A stretch of 64,000 nucleotides of DNA, from positions 61,061 to 125,060 of the forward strand of contig HF987896.1 in NCBI GenBank assembly GCA_000431135.1. The letters are read 5' to 3'. Source of the DNA: Clostridium sp. CAG:590. GTDB taxonomy: Bacteria > Bacillota > Clostridia > Lachnospirales > Lachnospiraceae. Under the pieces are notes generated by a model. The model worked only from the letters and a program-made list of their open reading frames with translations, did no database searches and had not been told where the DNA came from. Position numbers and translations under genes: made by a program. This document shows positions 53,453 to 62,741 of this stretch, one piece after another (within the stretch, counting starts at the first letter, position 1; each line of letters opens with the position of its first letter).

Positions 53453-54139
53453 ATGAAGAAATTGGCAATTATACCGGCGTATAATGAGAAACAGAGCATT
53501 ATATTCACTGTTGAAGATATTAAGAAGAATGCGCCGGATTTTGACTATATTATAATCAATGATTGCTCTACGGATAATACAATGGATATCTGTAGATATC
53601 AGGGATACAATGTGCTGAATCTACCAATCAATCTTGGAATTGGTGGTGCAGTGCAGACAGGATATTTGTATGCATATAATCATGGGTATGATATAGCAGT
53701 GCAATTTGATGGGGATGGTCAACATAAGGCAGAGTATTTGAATGCAATGGTTGATTGTTTGGTAGATCATGATCTGGATATGGTAATTGGATCAAGATTT
53801 ATTGACAATGCAGGATTTCAATCAACTTTTTTAAGGCGTATTGGTATTCACTATTTTACTATACTTATCAAATTGTTAAGTGGTAAGACTATTACAGACC
53901 CGACTTCGGGAATGAGAATGTGTAATAAAAAGACGATTGAGATGTTTGCAAATGAATATCCGAGAGACTATCCGGAACCGGAGAGCACAATGCGTTTGAT
54001 TCGTCATAAACGAAAAATTGCAGAGATTCCGGTGGAGATGAGAGATCGTCAAGGCGGTGTATCCTTTATTTCTCCATTAATATCTGTGTATTATATGTTT
54101 AAGGTTACATTGGCTATTTTGATTGAAAGGGTGCGATAA
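53453..54139 (+). CDS. GT2 polyprenyl-phosphate glycosyltransferase (DPM1-like)
   Basis: This 228-residue enzyme has LAIIPAYNEKQSI, INDCSTDNT, LPINLGIGGAVQTGY, QFDGDGQH, and GSRF followed by TSGMRM. This is the pattern of dolichol-phosphate mannose synthase-like enzymes that load sugar onto a polyprenyl phosphate. The C-terminal ends in a hydrophobic stretch. It is followed 3 bases later by a DUF2304 gene, a pairing seen in many loci. The ATG at 53453 has GGAG 8 bases upstream. It may supply the lipid-linked sugar for the GT-C-like protein at 49.7 kb. Confidence 0.86.
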   Translation: MKKLAIIPAYNEKQSIIFTVEDIKKNAPDFDYIIINDCSTDNTMDICRYQGYNVLNLPINLGIGGAVQTGYLYAYNHGYDIAVQFDGDGQHKAEYLNAMVDCLVDHDLDMVIGSRFIDNAGFQSTFLRRIGIHYFTILIKLLSGKTITDPTSGMRMCNKKTIEMFANEYPRDYPEPESTMRLIRHKRKIAEIPVEMRDRQGGVSFISPLISVYYMFKVTLAILIERVR

Positions 54140-54142
54140 GCT

Positions 54143-54550
54143 ATGATGACTTCCAGATTTCAGACAATACTGATTGTCGGGATAGCATTACTTTTATTAT
54201 TTATATTGAATATGATTCGTAAGAGAAAACTCGAATTAAAATATGCATTAGTATGGTTGATTGTGCTTGCTATTTTATTCATCTTTGCATTAATGCCGGA
54301 AAAATTGCAGGAAATAGCCACAACGCTAGGAATATATTCACCAATTAATATGATATTCTTTTTAGGATTTGTGTTTTCGCTTGCGATTATATTTGTTTTA
54401 ACAGTTACGGTTTCGCGATTGTCAGCGAGGATAAGAAGGCTGGCACAGATGGTGGCACAAATGAACAAATATATGGGAAAAGATATAGATGATGAAGAAA
54501 TAGAGATTAACTTGGATAAAACATTAGAATCTACAGATTCTGATACATGA
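54143..54550 (+). CDS. DUF2304 family small membrane protein
   Basis: The 135-residue protein has three hydrophobic helices (about 8-25, 35-50, 68-90) and a short acidic-helical tail with ARIRRLAQMVAQMN. Length, helix layout and this tail fit DUF2304. Its place directly after a DPM1-like transferase is the usual context, suggesting a partner or membrane scaffold for that enzyme. Function is otherwise unknown. Confidence 0.75.
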   Translation: MMTSRFQTILIVGIALLLLFILNMIRKRKLELKYALVWLIVLAILFIFALMPEKLQEIATTLGIYSPINMIFFLGFVFSLAIIFVLTVTVSRLSARIRRLAQMVAQMNKYMGKDIDDEEIEINLDKTLESTDSDT

Positions 54551-54566
54551 ATTGTGGAGTAATGAT

Positions 54567-55457
54567 ATGAAACGGGTTAATGTATTAATGTCTACATACA
54601 ATGGACAAGATTATATTAAAGATCAAATTGAGAGTATATTGAATCAAACTTATCACAATATTAAATTATATGTTAGAGATGATGGCTCTACCGATCGTAC
54701 GTTAGATATATTACAATGTTATGAACAACAGAATAAAATAGTGTTCATTAAAGGTAATAATGTGGGTTATGGAGCCAGTTTTATGCAGCTTCTTTTAGAG
54801 GCAGAGGATAGTGATTATTGGGCATTTTCCGACCAGGATGATGTGTGGGATAGAGAAAAGATTGAAAGAGCAGTTATGCAATTAGAACAAATGGATCAGG
54901 ATACACCTGCAATGTATTGTCATAATTATTATATAACTGATCAAAGATTGCAAATAACAGGTGAATCTGGTTTAGCTCAGGAAGATTACCCTTTTTATAA
55001 GGCAATAACAGAGTGTGTTCATTTAGGCTTTTCCACAGTGATTAACCGAAAATTGAGAGAACTGATGTTGTTGGCAAATGGAAGAGAGTTAATTTCTCAT
55101 GACTGGTGGGCAGAGTTGATTGCTACGGAATTTGGAACAATTTATGTAGATCCTTATATGGGAGCCTGGCATAGAAGATTGGATAATAGCGTATCCGGGG
55201 GTAATTTGACTAGCCGATTTAAGTGGTTGTGGAATTCGTTAAAAAATGAAACGGAAATTCACAATTTGACTGAGAATTTTTGGATTGTTTTTCAGAATAA
55301 AATGAAAAACAACGATGAAATTATTTTATCATGGTTTGTCTCAGAAAAATATAGTTTGGACAAGGCGTTAAGAAAAGTTTTTTATTATAGAAGATGGAGA
55401 ACAAGTTTAGCGTCGGAAGTTGTAGTGAGATTCTTGATGCTGATTGGGAAAATATAA
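54567..55457 (+). CDS. GT2 glycosyltransferase (rhamnosyltransferase-like)
   Basis: This is a paralogue of the gene at 51.7 kb, with VNVLMSTYNGQDYI, RDDGSTDRT, and FSDQDDVW, then HNYYITD and DWWAELIATEFG. The ATG at 54567 has GGAG 7 bases upstream, giving 296 residues, whereas the TTG at 54552 lies directly on that site. Two related transferases flanking the DPM1/DUF2304 pair suggest that they add similar sugars in different linkages. Confidence 0.84.
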   Translation: MKRVNVLMSTYNGQDYIKDQIESILNQTYHNIKLYVRDDGSTDRTLDILQCYEQQNKIVFIKGNNVGYGASFMQLLLEAEDSDYWAFSDQDDVWDREKIERAVMQLEQMDQDTPAMYCHNYYITDQRLQITGESGLAQEDYPFYKAITECVHLGFSTVINRKLRELMLLANGRELISHDWWAELIATEFGTIYVDPYMGAWHRRLDNSVSGGNLTSRFKWLWNSLKNETEIHNLTENFWIVFQNKMKNNDEIILSWFVSEKYSLDKALRKVFYYRRWRTSLASEVVVRFLMLIGKI

Positions 55458-55473
55458 ATAAATGGAGAAAAAA

Positions 55474-56268
55474 ATGGAAAAGAATGACATAAAGGCAAAT
55501 AATAAAAAAATGCTTAATTTTTTAATTAAAAATGATTTTAAAAACAAATATGCAGGTTCATTTTTTGGAGTGTTTTGGGCGTTTGTTCAACCTGTAGTTA
55601 TTATTCTTTTATATTGGTTTGTTTTTCAGATTGCATTTGGTAGTGGGGATGAAGATGGCGCTCCGTTTGTATTGTGGCTGATGGCAGGCTTAGTGCCATG
55701 GTTCTTTTTCTCAGAAGCGTGGATGAATGCAACGAGTAGCTTTATTGAATATAGTTATTTGGTTAAAAAAGTTGTATTTGATATAAAATTGTTACCATTT
55801 GTTAAAGTGGCGTCTTCTTTATATGTACATGTTTTTTTTGTTTTTGTAATGATTGTATGTTATGCTGCTGCGGGGCGGTTTCCTGGATTAATAATTATAC
55901 AATTGCTATATTATTCAATATGTTTATTTTTATTGGTGCTTGCATTGTCTTATTTTACTTCAGCGATTGCGGTTTTTTTCAAGGATGTTACGCAAATTAT
56001 TAATATTTTGATGACGATTGGAATATGGGTTACTCCGATCATGTGGAACATTACTCGAATTAATGGGAAGAGTGTGTTGCAATTTATTTTGCGGTTGAAT
56101 CCTATATATTATGTTGTACAAGGATATAGAGATACATTGATTAATCATATTTGGATAAGTGATAGATGGTTAAGTACAATATATTTCTGGATAGTGGTTT
56201 TTCTGTTGTCACTGTTGGGAAGCTTTGTTTATAAAAGGTTAAAACCGCATTTTTCAGATATATTGTAG
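55474..56268 (+). CDS. ABC-2 polysaccharide export permease (Wzm-like)
   Basis: This 264-residue integral membrane protein has six hydrophobic helices and the Wzm/TagG family opening (KNDFKNKYAGSFFGVFWAF), with WFFFSEAWMNATSSF and the WVTPIMWN segment before the last helices. It is the channel for the third polymer. The ATG at 55474 has GGAG 6 bases upstream and is preferred to 55462. The ATPase with the sugar-binding domain follows 12 bases later. It is only distantly similar to the permease at 10.4 kb. Confidence 0.9.
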   Translation: MEKNDIKANNKKMLNFLIKNDFKNKYAGSFFGVFWAFVQPVVIILLYWFVFQIAFGSGDEDGAPFVLWLMAGLVPWFFFSEAWMNATSSFIEYSYLVKKVVFDIKLLPFVKVASSLYVHVFFVFVMIVCYAAAGRFPGLIIIQLLYYSICLFLLVLALSYFTSAIAVFFKDVTQIINILMTIGIWVTPIMWNITRINGKSVLQFILRLNPIYYVVQGYRDTLINHIWISDRWLSTIYFWIVVFLLSLLGSFVYKRLKPHFSDIL

Positions 56269-56280
56269 AGGAGATTGATT

Positions 56281-57582
56281 ATGGAAGATTATGCAATCCA
56301 AGTAAAAAATGTTGTAAAAACATATAAGTTATATAAGAAACCGGCGGATCGTGTAAAAGAGGCGTTTAGCGTAACAGGAAAGAAAAGACATAAAGATTTT
56401 TTCGCATTAAATAATGTCAGTTTTGATGTTAAAAAGGGAGAAATGCTAGGACTGATTGGAACGAATGGAGCGGGTAAGTCAACACTATTAAAGATTATTA
56501 CAGGTGTTTTGACACCGACAAGTGGTGATATTGTTATTAATGGGAAAATATCTGCGTTGTTAGAGCTTGGCGCAGGATTCAATCCAGAGTATACGGGTAT
56601 AGAAAATGCATATTTGAATGGTGCAATGATTGGATTTACAAGGGAAGAAATGGATGAAAAAATAGATGATATTGTGTCGTTTGCGGATATTGGTGATTTT
56701 ATCTATCAGCCGGTAAAAACATATTCTAGTGGTATGTTTGCACGATTGGCGTTTGCTGTTGCTATTAGCGTTGACCCGGATATTTTAATTGTTGATGAAG
56801 CCTTGTCAGTTGGAGATGCGTTTTTTCAGGCAAAGTGTTTTAAAAAAATGGATGAGCTGAAAAAAAGTGGCAAAACAATTTTGTTTGTTTCTCATGATAT
56901 GGGAAGTGTTATCAAATATTGCAATAGGGCAATTATTATTGATCATGGAACGAAGTTGGAAGAGGGTCCTGCGGAGGAAATGGTCAATGTGTATAAACGT
57001 ATACTGGTCAATCAATATAATCCGGAAAAAGATGTAGAAAACGGTGAAAAAAAGAAAACGAATGAATCCCGATCAGGTTCTAATGTTGGTTCATCTGATG
57101 AATGGAAGAATTCTATGTTGATTAATCCTAATAAAGAGATATATGGTGATAATAGGGCTGAGATTATTGATTTTGGAATTTTTGATCATGATGGAATGCT
57201 CACGACTACGGTTAAGAAATTTGATGTTTTTACGATTAAAATGAAAGTTGCGTTTCATGAATCAATAGCGAATCCCATATTTGCCTTTGGAATTAAAGAC
57301 TTGAAATCTACAGATCTTTGTGGAACGAATAGCTTTATAGAAGGTGTAGATACGGGTAATTGTCAAAAGAACGATATTATAGAAATATCTTTTAAACAAA
57401 AAATGACTTTACAAAATGGACAATATTTATTACAACTGGGTTGTACCGGTTATGAGGGTGATGATTTAGTTGTTTATAATCGACTGTATGATATTTGTTG
57501 TATTCAGGTTATTTCAGATAAGATAACAAATGGTTATTTTGATGTTGATTCTACGATTGAAATTAAGAAAGGTGGAGAATGA
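56281..57582 (+). CDS. Wzt-like ABC ATPase with C-terminal carbohydrate-binding domain
   Basis: The nucleotide-binding domain (about 1-245) has Walker A GTNGAGKST (60-68), the YSSGM signature, Walker B ILIVDEALSVGD and a SHDMGS switch. A Ser/Lys-rich linker leads into a beta-sandwich domain (about 280-433; RAEIIDFGIFDHDG, then FAFGIKDL and GQYLLQLGC) that matches the Wzt C-terminal domain. In E. coli O9a this domain recognises the chain-terminal cap before export. The ATG at 56281 has AGAGGAG 7 bases upstream. Only this one of the two exporter ATPases has the domain, implying that this polymer carries a terminal signal. Confidence 0.91.
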   Translation: MEDYAIQVKNVVKTYKLYKKPADRVKEAFSVTGKKRHKDFFALNNVSFDVKKGEMLGLIGTNGAGKSTLLKIITGVLTPTSGDIVINGKISALLELGAGFNPEYTGIENAYLNGAMIGFTREEMDEKIDDIVSFADIGDFIYQPVKTYSSGMFARLAFAVAISVDPDILIVDEALSVGDAFFQAKCFKKMDELKKSGKTILFVSHDMGSVIKYCNRAIIIDHGTKLEEGPAEEMVNVYKRILVNQYNPEKDVENGEKKKTNESRSGSNVGSSDEWKNSMLINPNKEIYGDNRAEIIDFGIFDHDGMLTTTVKKFDVFTIKMKVAFHESIANPIFAFGIKDLKSTDLCGTNSFIEGVDTGNCQKNDIIEISFKQKMTLQNGQYLLQLGCTGYEGDDLVVYNRLYDICCIQVISDKITNGYFDVDSTIEIKKGGE

Positions 57583-60560
57583 TGGGAGTAATTAGAACGA
57601 TTGCGAATCAGCCGGCATTAGTTGGTCAGGGAGTTAAATTTTTGAAAGAACATGGTGTTCGTGAGACATACAGAATGATGACGTCGGTTGTTTCAAAAGA
57701 TACGTCATATTTACCGGATAAATCTCAACGGAGAAAATATAAGGGAAATATAAAATTTTCAATTCTTATGCCTGTTTATAATGTAGATGTTAATTGGCTT
57801 CAGGTTGCTATTGATAGCGTTAAAGCGCAGAATTATACGAATTGGGAATTATGTATTGTAGATGATTGTTCCACAGATTCTAAAGTGCGAGAATATTTAC
57901 AACAGATTAATGACAATCAGATAAAAATAAAGTATGCGGATAAAAATGGAGGTATTTCGGTTACAACTAATCTTGCAGCAGAAATGGCAAGCGGGGAATA
58001 TTATTTATTAATGGATAATGATGATGAGATTGCATCTTACGCATTGGACGAATTTTATCGGTGCATTAAAAATTCTGGGGCGGATATTGTATATAGTGAT
58101 CAGGATATTGTAGATATGAAAGGGCACCATAGAGATCCTTTGTATAAACCGGACTGGTCTCCTGATCTTTTCTTAAGTCAGATGTATATGGGTCATTTGA
58201 TTGGCTTCAGATCCAGTTTGTTTGAGCAAGTTGGCGGATTTCGTACAGAGTATAATGGAAGTCAGGACTATGACTTGTTGCTTCGTATGACGTTGCTTAC
58301 AAATAATATTAAGCATATTCCGATGGTATTATATTCATGGAGAGATATTCCAAGCTCAACTGCGGCAAATCCAGAAGCAAAACCATATGCTCAAACAGCA
58401 GGGTTGAATGCAATACAAAATTATTTGGATCAAAGATATGGTGTGGGAGCAGCGGTTGCAAAGGAAACAGATAGTTTGTTTGTATATGATGTCAGATATG
58501 CAATACCGGAGAATACAAAAGTTGGAATTATTATTCCAACGAAGGATCATGTTGATTTGTTACAGGTTGCGATTGAGAGTATTGAGGAGAATACAACATT
58601 CAGAAACTATGAAATTGTTATATTGAATAACAATTCTGTAGAAATGGAAACATATGTGTATTTTGATAGTGTACAGAAACAATATAATAATGTTTCTGTA
58701 CATGATGCGTTGTTTGAATTTAATTGGTCAAAGTTAAACAATTATGGAATGAACATATGTAATGCTGATGTCTATGTATTTTTGAATAATGACGTTAAGA
58801 TTATTGAACCAGAATGGTTAACAAGATTAGCTGAAAAGGCTTTGCGTCCGGATGTTGGTGTTGTAGGTGGATTATTGTTATATGAAGATAGTACCATCCA
58901 ACATGCGGGAGTTGTTGTTGGAATGGGCGGCTGGGCAGAACATGTGTTTAAAGGAATGCAACCGATTCATTATGGCTCCCCGTTTGTTTCACCTATGGTT
59001 ACAAGAAATGTGACTGCTTGTACAGGAGCCTGCCTTGCAGTTTCTAGTAACACATTAAACAACATTGGAAGATTTGATGAGAGATTTATTATATGCGGTA
59101 GTGATATTGAATTGGGTATACGTGCATCGCAGAGAGGATTATATAATATATATGATCCAAATGTTCGTTTGTATCATTATGAATCTAAATCCAGAGATTC
59201 TTATGTTCCGGATATTGATTTTAAGATGTCTTATAAGGTATATACACCGTATAGAGAACAAGGTGATCCATTCTATAATAATAATTTAGACTATTATGTA
59301 TATCAACCGACTGTAAAACATTTATTAAACGAAAATGATGTAAAGGCAGAGCAGATTGCTGATACAACAGATGATTGCATTACAGCGCAAGATGTAAAAG
59401 TGGATGAGATTAATCCATATTATTTTAGACATACTGAATCAGAAAGAAAACGATTGAATTTGTTAGTTCCATCTATTAATCCAGAACATGTATTTGGTGG
59501 CATTTCAACAGCAATTAAATTCTATGTTAAGCTTGCAGAATGTTTAGGATATGACCAACGTATTATTCTTGTTGATGCGGTGCCGTCTAAGGAGGCGTTA
59601 GAACAATATAAGGAGTATGAGGTTGTTGCACCTGTGAAGGATTCTAATGCAAGAAAACAAATTGTTTCATATGCATATCGTGACGGTTGTGGAATACCGG
59701 TTTCGTCTACAGATTACTTTATGTTTACAGGATGGTGGACGGCACATTGTGCAATGGAAGCATATGAGATGTTTGAAAAAGAATTTGGAATTAAGCCTAA
59801 TCCGTATATTTATTTTATTCAAGATTTCGAACCAGGCTTTTATGCGTGGTCAACCAGATATATGTTGGCAGATGCAACTTATAAATCAGAATATCCAATG
59901 ATAGCAATCTTTAATTCATCAGAATTAAAGACATATTTTGACATTAACGGATATCAATTTGAATATTCTTATGTGTTTGAACCGGTTTTAAATGCATCCT
60001 TGTATAATGAATTACAAAAGTATGATAATGTATTTGATAAGAAAAAACAGATATTGATATATGGAAGACCTGGAACTGAAAGAAATGCATTTAAATTGGT
60101 TATTGCAGCATTGAATAAATGGTCGAAAGAGTATGATAAGAGTGATCAATGGGAGATTCTTTCAGCGGGAGAGATGCATCCTGATGTTAAATTGGAAAAC
60201 GGTTGTATAGTGAAATCAGTTGGTAAATTGACAATTGAACAATATGCACACACTTTAGCAGAATCCTATGCAGGTATATCATTAATGGTATCTCCGCACC
60301 CGAGTTATCCACCGCTTGAGATGGCTACTTATGGGGTAAAGGTTATTACAAATGCATTTGGTAATAAAGACTTGACTTCATTTCATGAGGATGTGTATTC
60401 ATTAAGTTGCGTGAATCCTACAACGATAACAAGGCAGTTGATTGAGTTATGTGAAGAATATGATGAGATTGTCAAAGTAGATAAACAAAACGAGTCATAT
60501 GTATATAACGATGATGTTTTTTCTTTTGTAAACGATATTAAGGATATTTTGAATAAATAG
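57582..60560 (+). CDS. Multi-domain glycosyltransferase: two GT2 domains plus WsaF-like GT4 domain
   Basis: About 992 residues hold three transferase units. A basic N-terminal stretch leads into GT2 domain 1 (about 60-300; FSILMPVYNVD, VDDCSTDS, LMDNDDEI). GT2 domain 2 (about 310-590) has VGIIIPTKDH, LNNDVKI and GACLAVSS, like rhamnosyltransferases. The last third (from about 640) resembles WsaF-type transferases with VPSINPEHVFGGIST, QDFEPGFYAW, IYGRPGTERNAF, and VSPHPSYPPLEMA. The last part is a paralogue of the separate gene at 62.7 kb. It overlaps the Wzt stop by its TGATG. A single enzyme could build a repeat of two or three linkages. Confidence 0.87.
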   Translation: MGVIRTIANQPALVGQGVKFLKEHGVRETYRMMTSVVSKDTSYLPDKSQRRKYKGNIKFSILMPVYNVDVNWLQVAIDSVKAQNYTNWELCIVDDCSTDSKVREYLQQINDNQIKIKYADKNGGISVTTNLAAEMASGEYYLLMDNDDEIASYALDEFYRCIKNSGADIVYSDQDIVDMKGHHRDPLYKPDWSPDLFLSQMYMGHLIGFRSSLFEQVGGFRTEYNGSQDYDLLLRMTLLTNNIKHIPMVLYSWRDIPSSTAANPEAKPYAQTAGLNAIQNYLDQRYGVGAAVAKETDSLFVYDVRYAIPENTKVGIIIPTKDHVDLLQVAIESIEENTTFRNYEIVILNNNSVEMETYVYFDSVQKQYNNVSVHDALFEFNWSKLNNYGMNICNADVYVFLNNDVKIIEPEWLTRLAEKALRPDVGVVGGLLLYEDSTIQHAGVVVGMGGWAEHVFKGMQPIHYGSPFVSPMVTRNVTACTGACLAVSSNTLNNIGRFDERFIICGSDIELGIRASQRGLYNIYDPNVRLYHYESKSRDSYVPDIDFKMSYKVYTPYREQGDPFYNNNLDYYVYQPTVKHLLNENDVKAEQIADTTDDCITAQDVKVDEINPYYFRHTESERKRLNLLVPSINPEHVFGGISTAIKFYVKLAECLGYDQRIILVDAVPSKEALEQYKEYEVVAPVKDSNARKQIVSYAYRDGCGIPVSSTDYFMFTGWWTAHCAMEAYEMFEKEFGIKPNPYIYFIQDFEPGFYAWSTRYMLADATYKSEYPMIAIFNSSELKTYFDINGYQFEYSYVFEPVLNASLYNELQKYDNVFDKKKQILIYGRPGTERNAFKLVIAALNKWSKEYDKSDQWEILSAGEMHPDVKLENGCIVKSVGKLTIEQYAHTLAESYAGISLMVSPHPSYPPLEMATYGVKVITNAFGNKDLTSFHEDVYSLSCVNPTTITRQLIELCEEYDEIVKVDKQNESYVYNDDVFSFVNDIKDILNK

Positions 60561-60570
60561 AGGGTTAAGA

Positions 60571-61479
60571 ATGATTAAAAAGATTGATGCAATAACTATG
60601 GACTATTCATTTTATTCGGATAAAGACAGCTATAGTGATGGTGACATAGAGAATGACATATTGGAATTAGTGAAAAATGAATCAGATGTTGATAAGATTA
60701 TTCGGGAGGATAACCGTTGGCCTGTGCTATATCATTTGTCTCCGGTTCGACAAAATATACTTGAATGGTATGATTTTGAGGAGAATGCGGATGTATTAGA
60801 GGTTGGAGCAGGATGTGGAGCTATTACCGGGGTATTGTCAAGAAAAGCCAATCATGTTGATTGTGTTGATCTGTCGGAAAGACGTTGTTTGATAAATGCA
60901 TACCGTAATCGATTGTGTCAAAATGTTACAATATATGTTGCGAATTTCAATAAATTAAAGTTGGAAAAACAATATGATTATATTACACTAATTGGTGTGT
61001 TAGAGTATGCGGCATATTATACTGATACGGATAATCCGTATGTTGATTTTCTAAGAAACATTAGGAAGATGTTAAAGCCTAACGGAAAAGTATTGATTGC
61101 TATTGAAAATAAATATGGATTGAAATATTGGGGTGGGCAGACAGAGGATCATACTGGAATGTATTATGAAAGTATTACTGGGTATCATAGAACAAAAAGT
61201 AAGGTTCGAACTTTTTCAAAGGAAGGTTTGAAGAATATTATTATAAAAGCAGGATATAAAAATTGCAATTTTTATTATCCGTTCCCTGATTATAAGTTTC
61301 CACAACAGATATTTTCGGATGCCTATTTACCAAATGTAGACAGTGTTACGTATAATGATGCAGTATATGATAATGGTGCGTTGAATATGTTTGATCTAAA
61401 TGATGCTGTGAAGGAAATTATTGATGATGGATTATTTGATATATTTTCAAATTCGTATTTTGTCGAGGTGGAAGCATGA
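60571..61479 (+). CDS. SAM-dependent methyltransferase, putative chain-capping enzyme
   Basis: This 302-residue class I methyltransferase has an N-terminal extension (with a WPVLYHLSPVRQNILEW helix) and motif I VLEVGAGCGAITG at about 74-86. An acidic residue in CVDLSE ends strand 2. YITLIGVLEYA and LKPNGKVLIAIENKYG (motifs II/III) follow, and a Rossmann C-terminal end with an Arg-rich FYYPFPDYK segment. It overlaps the kinase-fold gene by 4 bases (ATGA). In this context of Wzt with a sugar-binding domain and WsaF-like transferases, methylation of the non-reducing terminal sugar is a good hypothesis. In Geobacillus S-layer glycans a 2-O-methyl cap is known. Confidence 0.82.
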   Translation: MIKKIDAITMDYSFYSDKDSYSDGDIENDILELVKNESDVDKIIREDNRWPVLYHLSPVRQNILEWYDFEENADVLEVGAGCGAITGVLSRKANHVDCVDLSERRCLINAYRNRLCQNVTIYVANFNKLKLEKQYDYITLIGVLEYAAYYTDTDNPYVDFLRNIRKMLKPNGKVLIAIENKYGLKYWGGQTEDHTGMYYESITGYHRTKSKVRTFSKEGLKNIIIKAGYKNCNFYYPFPDYKFPQQIFSDAYLPNVDSVTYNDAVYDNGALNMFDLNDAVKEIIDDGLFDIFSNSYFVEVEA

Positions 61480-62741
61480 GACAGGTATTGTATGCAAAAA
61501 TAACGAAAGAAAGAAAAAAACAATTTCAAATTCGTACTAGAATAATAGAAGAGGATGGAGTGCGTTATGCGGAAAAGATGGCTTTGTACAACGAAGGTAA
61601 GAACCATGTATTGCGTATGGTGGACTATGTATCGAGATATCAATTAGAGAATATTCAACCAGTTAACTGTAAGATAGAGAATGATAGTATTGTTTTTCCT
61701 TTTGTTGAAGGAAAGACAATGAGTTCAGTTTTATGTGAAACAATCCAAGGTGGAAATAGGATTGCAGCACTTCAATTATTGTTTCGATATAGAGATTTGA
61801 TCTATAAGCTAGGAGAGGGGTGTAGAGAATTTGAAATTTCAGATGCTTTTATAGAAATATTTGGTGATTATGGAGATCAGATAACAGGAAAAGCCGGTCG
61901 ATATATTAATATTGATAATATATTAGAGAATATTATAAAGACAAAAGATGATTATAAAATTATTGATTATGAGTGGTTTTTTGATTTTCTGATTCCTTAT
62001 GATTTTGTTATTTGGAGGGCATGTCTGGACTTATTTGTTAACTATGCAGATATAATGAACCAAATGTTTGGCTATGAAGAATTGTTACAAGAGTTGGATA
62101 TAGAACCTGATCAATATAAAATCTATGAACAGATGAATGTGAGATTTAACGAATATGTATTTGGAGCGGATGATTCATATAATACTGCGTTACAAAAATA
62201 TCGTTTGAATAAGTGGAACCCCATTGAGGACATATATCAGAATACAAAATATGCACAGTTGTACTATGACTATGGGGATGGATATAATGAAAAAAATAGT
62301 TTACAAGAATTTATTTCTAAGATTGATTATATGACAGGTGGAAGAATAAGTATTGAATGGAAACTGCCGGTTTGTGATAAAAAGATAAATGAACTTAGAT
62401 TTGATCCGTTTAATCAGGCGTGCGTTGTAGAGAATTTCCAAATAGAATTGTTTAATAAGAATAATGAGAAAATAAAGTTTGATTATTTAGATCATAATGT
62501 GGTAGGGGCGAGTGGTAAAAAGATTGTTTTCTATAATAATGATCCGCAAATTGTAATCGGACATTTTGATGGTGAACCATGCGTGATAAGAGTAGCAATG
62601 GAGATATATTCTTTGACTGATGAAAAAATGTTGGGGATGTATTTGGATGCATCTAATCGATATATTGAAAGATTGAAGAGCAATAATCAACAATTGGCAA
62701 AATACATTAATGAATTAGCGAGTAACAGGGAAGAAAGATGA
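61476..62741 (+). CDS. Kinase-fold protein with C-terminal coil (WbdD kinase-like candidate)
   Basis: This 421-residue protein has a degenerate but ordered kinase core. YAEKMAL carries Lys34 in the place of the beta-3 lysine, VFPFVEGKTM (73-82) resembles the hinge, NIDNILEN gives Asp147 and Asn152 with the D-x4-N spacing of the catalytic loop (the usual His replaced by Asn145), and KIIDYEW gives Asp164 for metal binding. The C-terminal half is a beta-rich region, then a helical coil (about 390-421). E. coli WbdD has the same order of methyltransferase, kinase and coil, in one chain. Here the methyltransferase is the overlapping upstream gene. I cannot tell whether the kinase is active. The annotation is inference from motif spacing and context. 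Confidence 0.55.
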   Translation: MRQVLYAKITKERKKQFQIRTRIIEEDGVRYAEKMALYNEGKNHVLRMVDYVSRYQLENIQPVNCKIENDSIVFPFVEGKTMSSVLCETIQGGNRIAALQLLFRYRDLIYKLGEGCREFEISDAFIEIFGDYGDQITGKAGRYINIDNILENIIKTKDDYKIIDYEWFFDFLIPYDFVIWRACLDLFVNYADIMNQMFGYEELLQELDIEPDQYKIYEQMNVRFNEYVFGADDSYNTALQKYRLNKWNPIEDIYQNTKYAQLYYDYGDGYNEKNSLQEFISKIDYMTGGRISIEWKLPVCDKKINELRFDPFNQACVVENFQIELFNKNNEKIKFDYLDHNVVGASGKKIVFYNNDPQIVIGHFDGEPCVIRVAMEIYSLTDEKMLGMYLDASNRYIERLKSNNQQLAKYINELASNREER

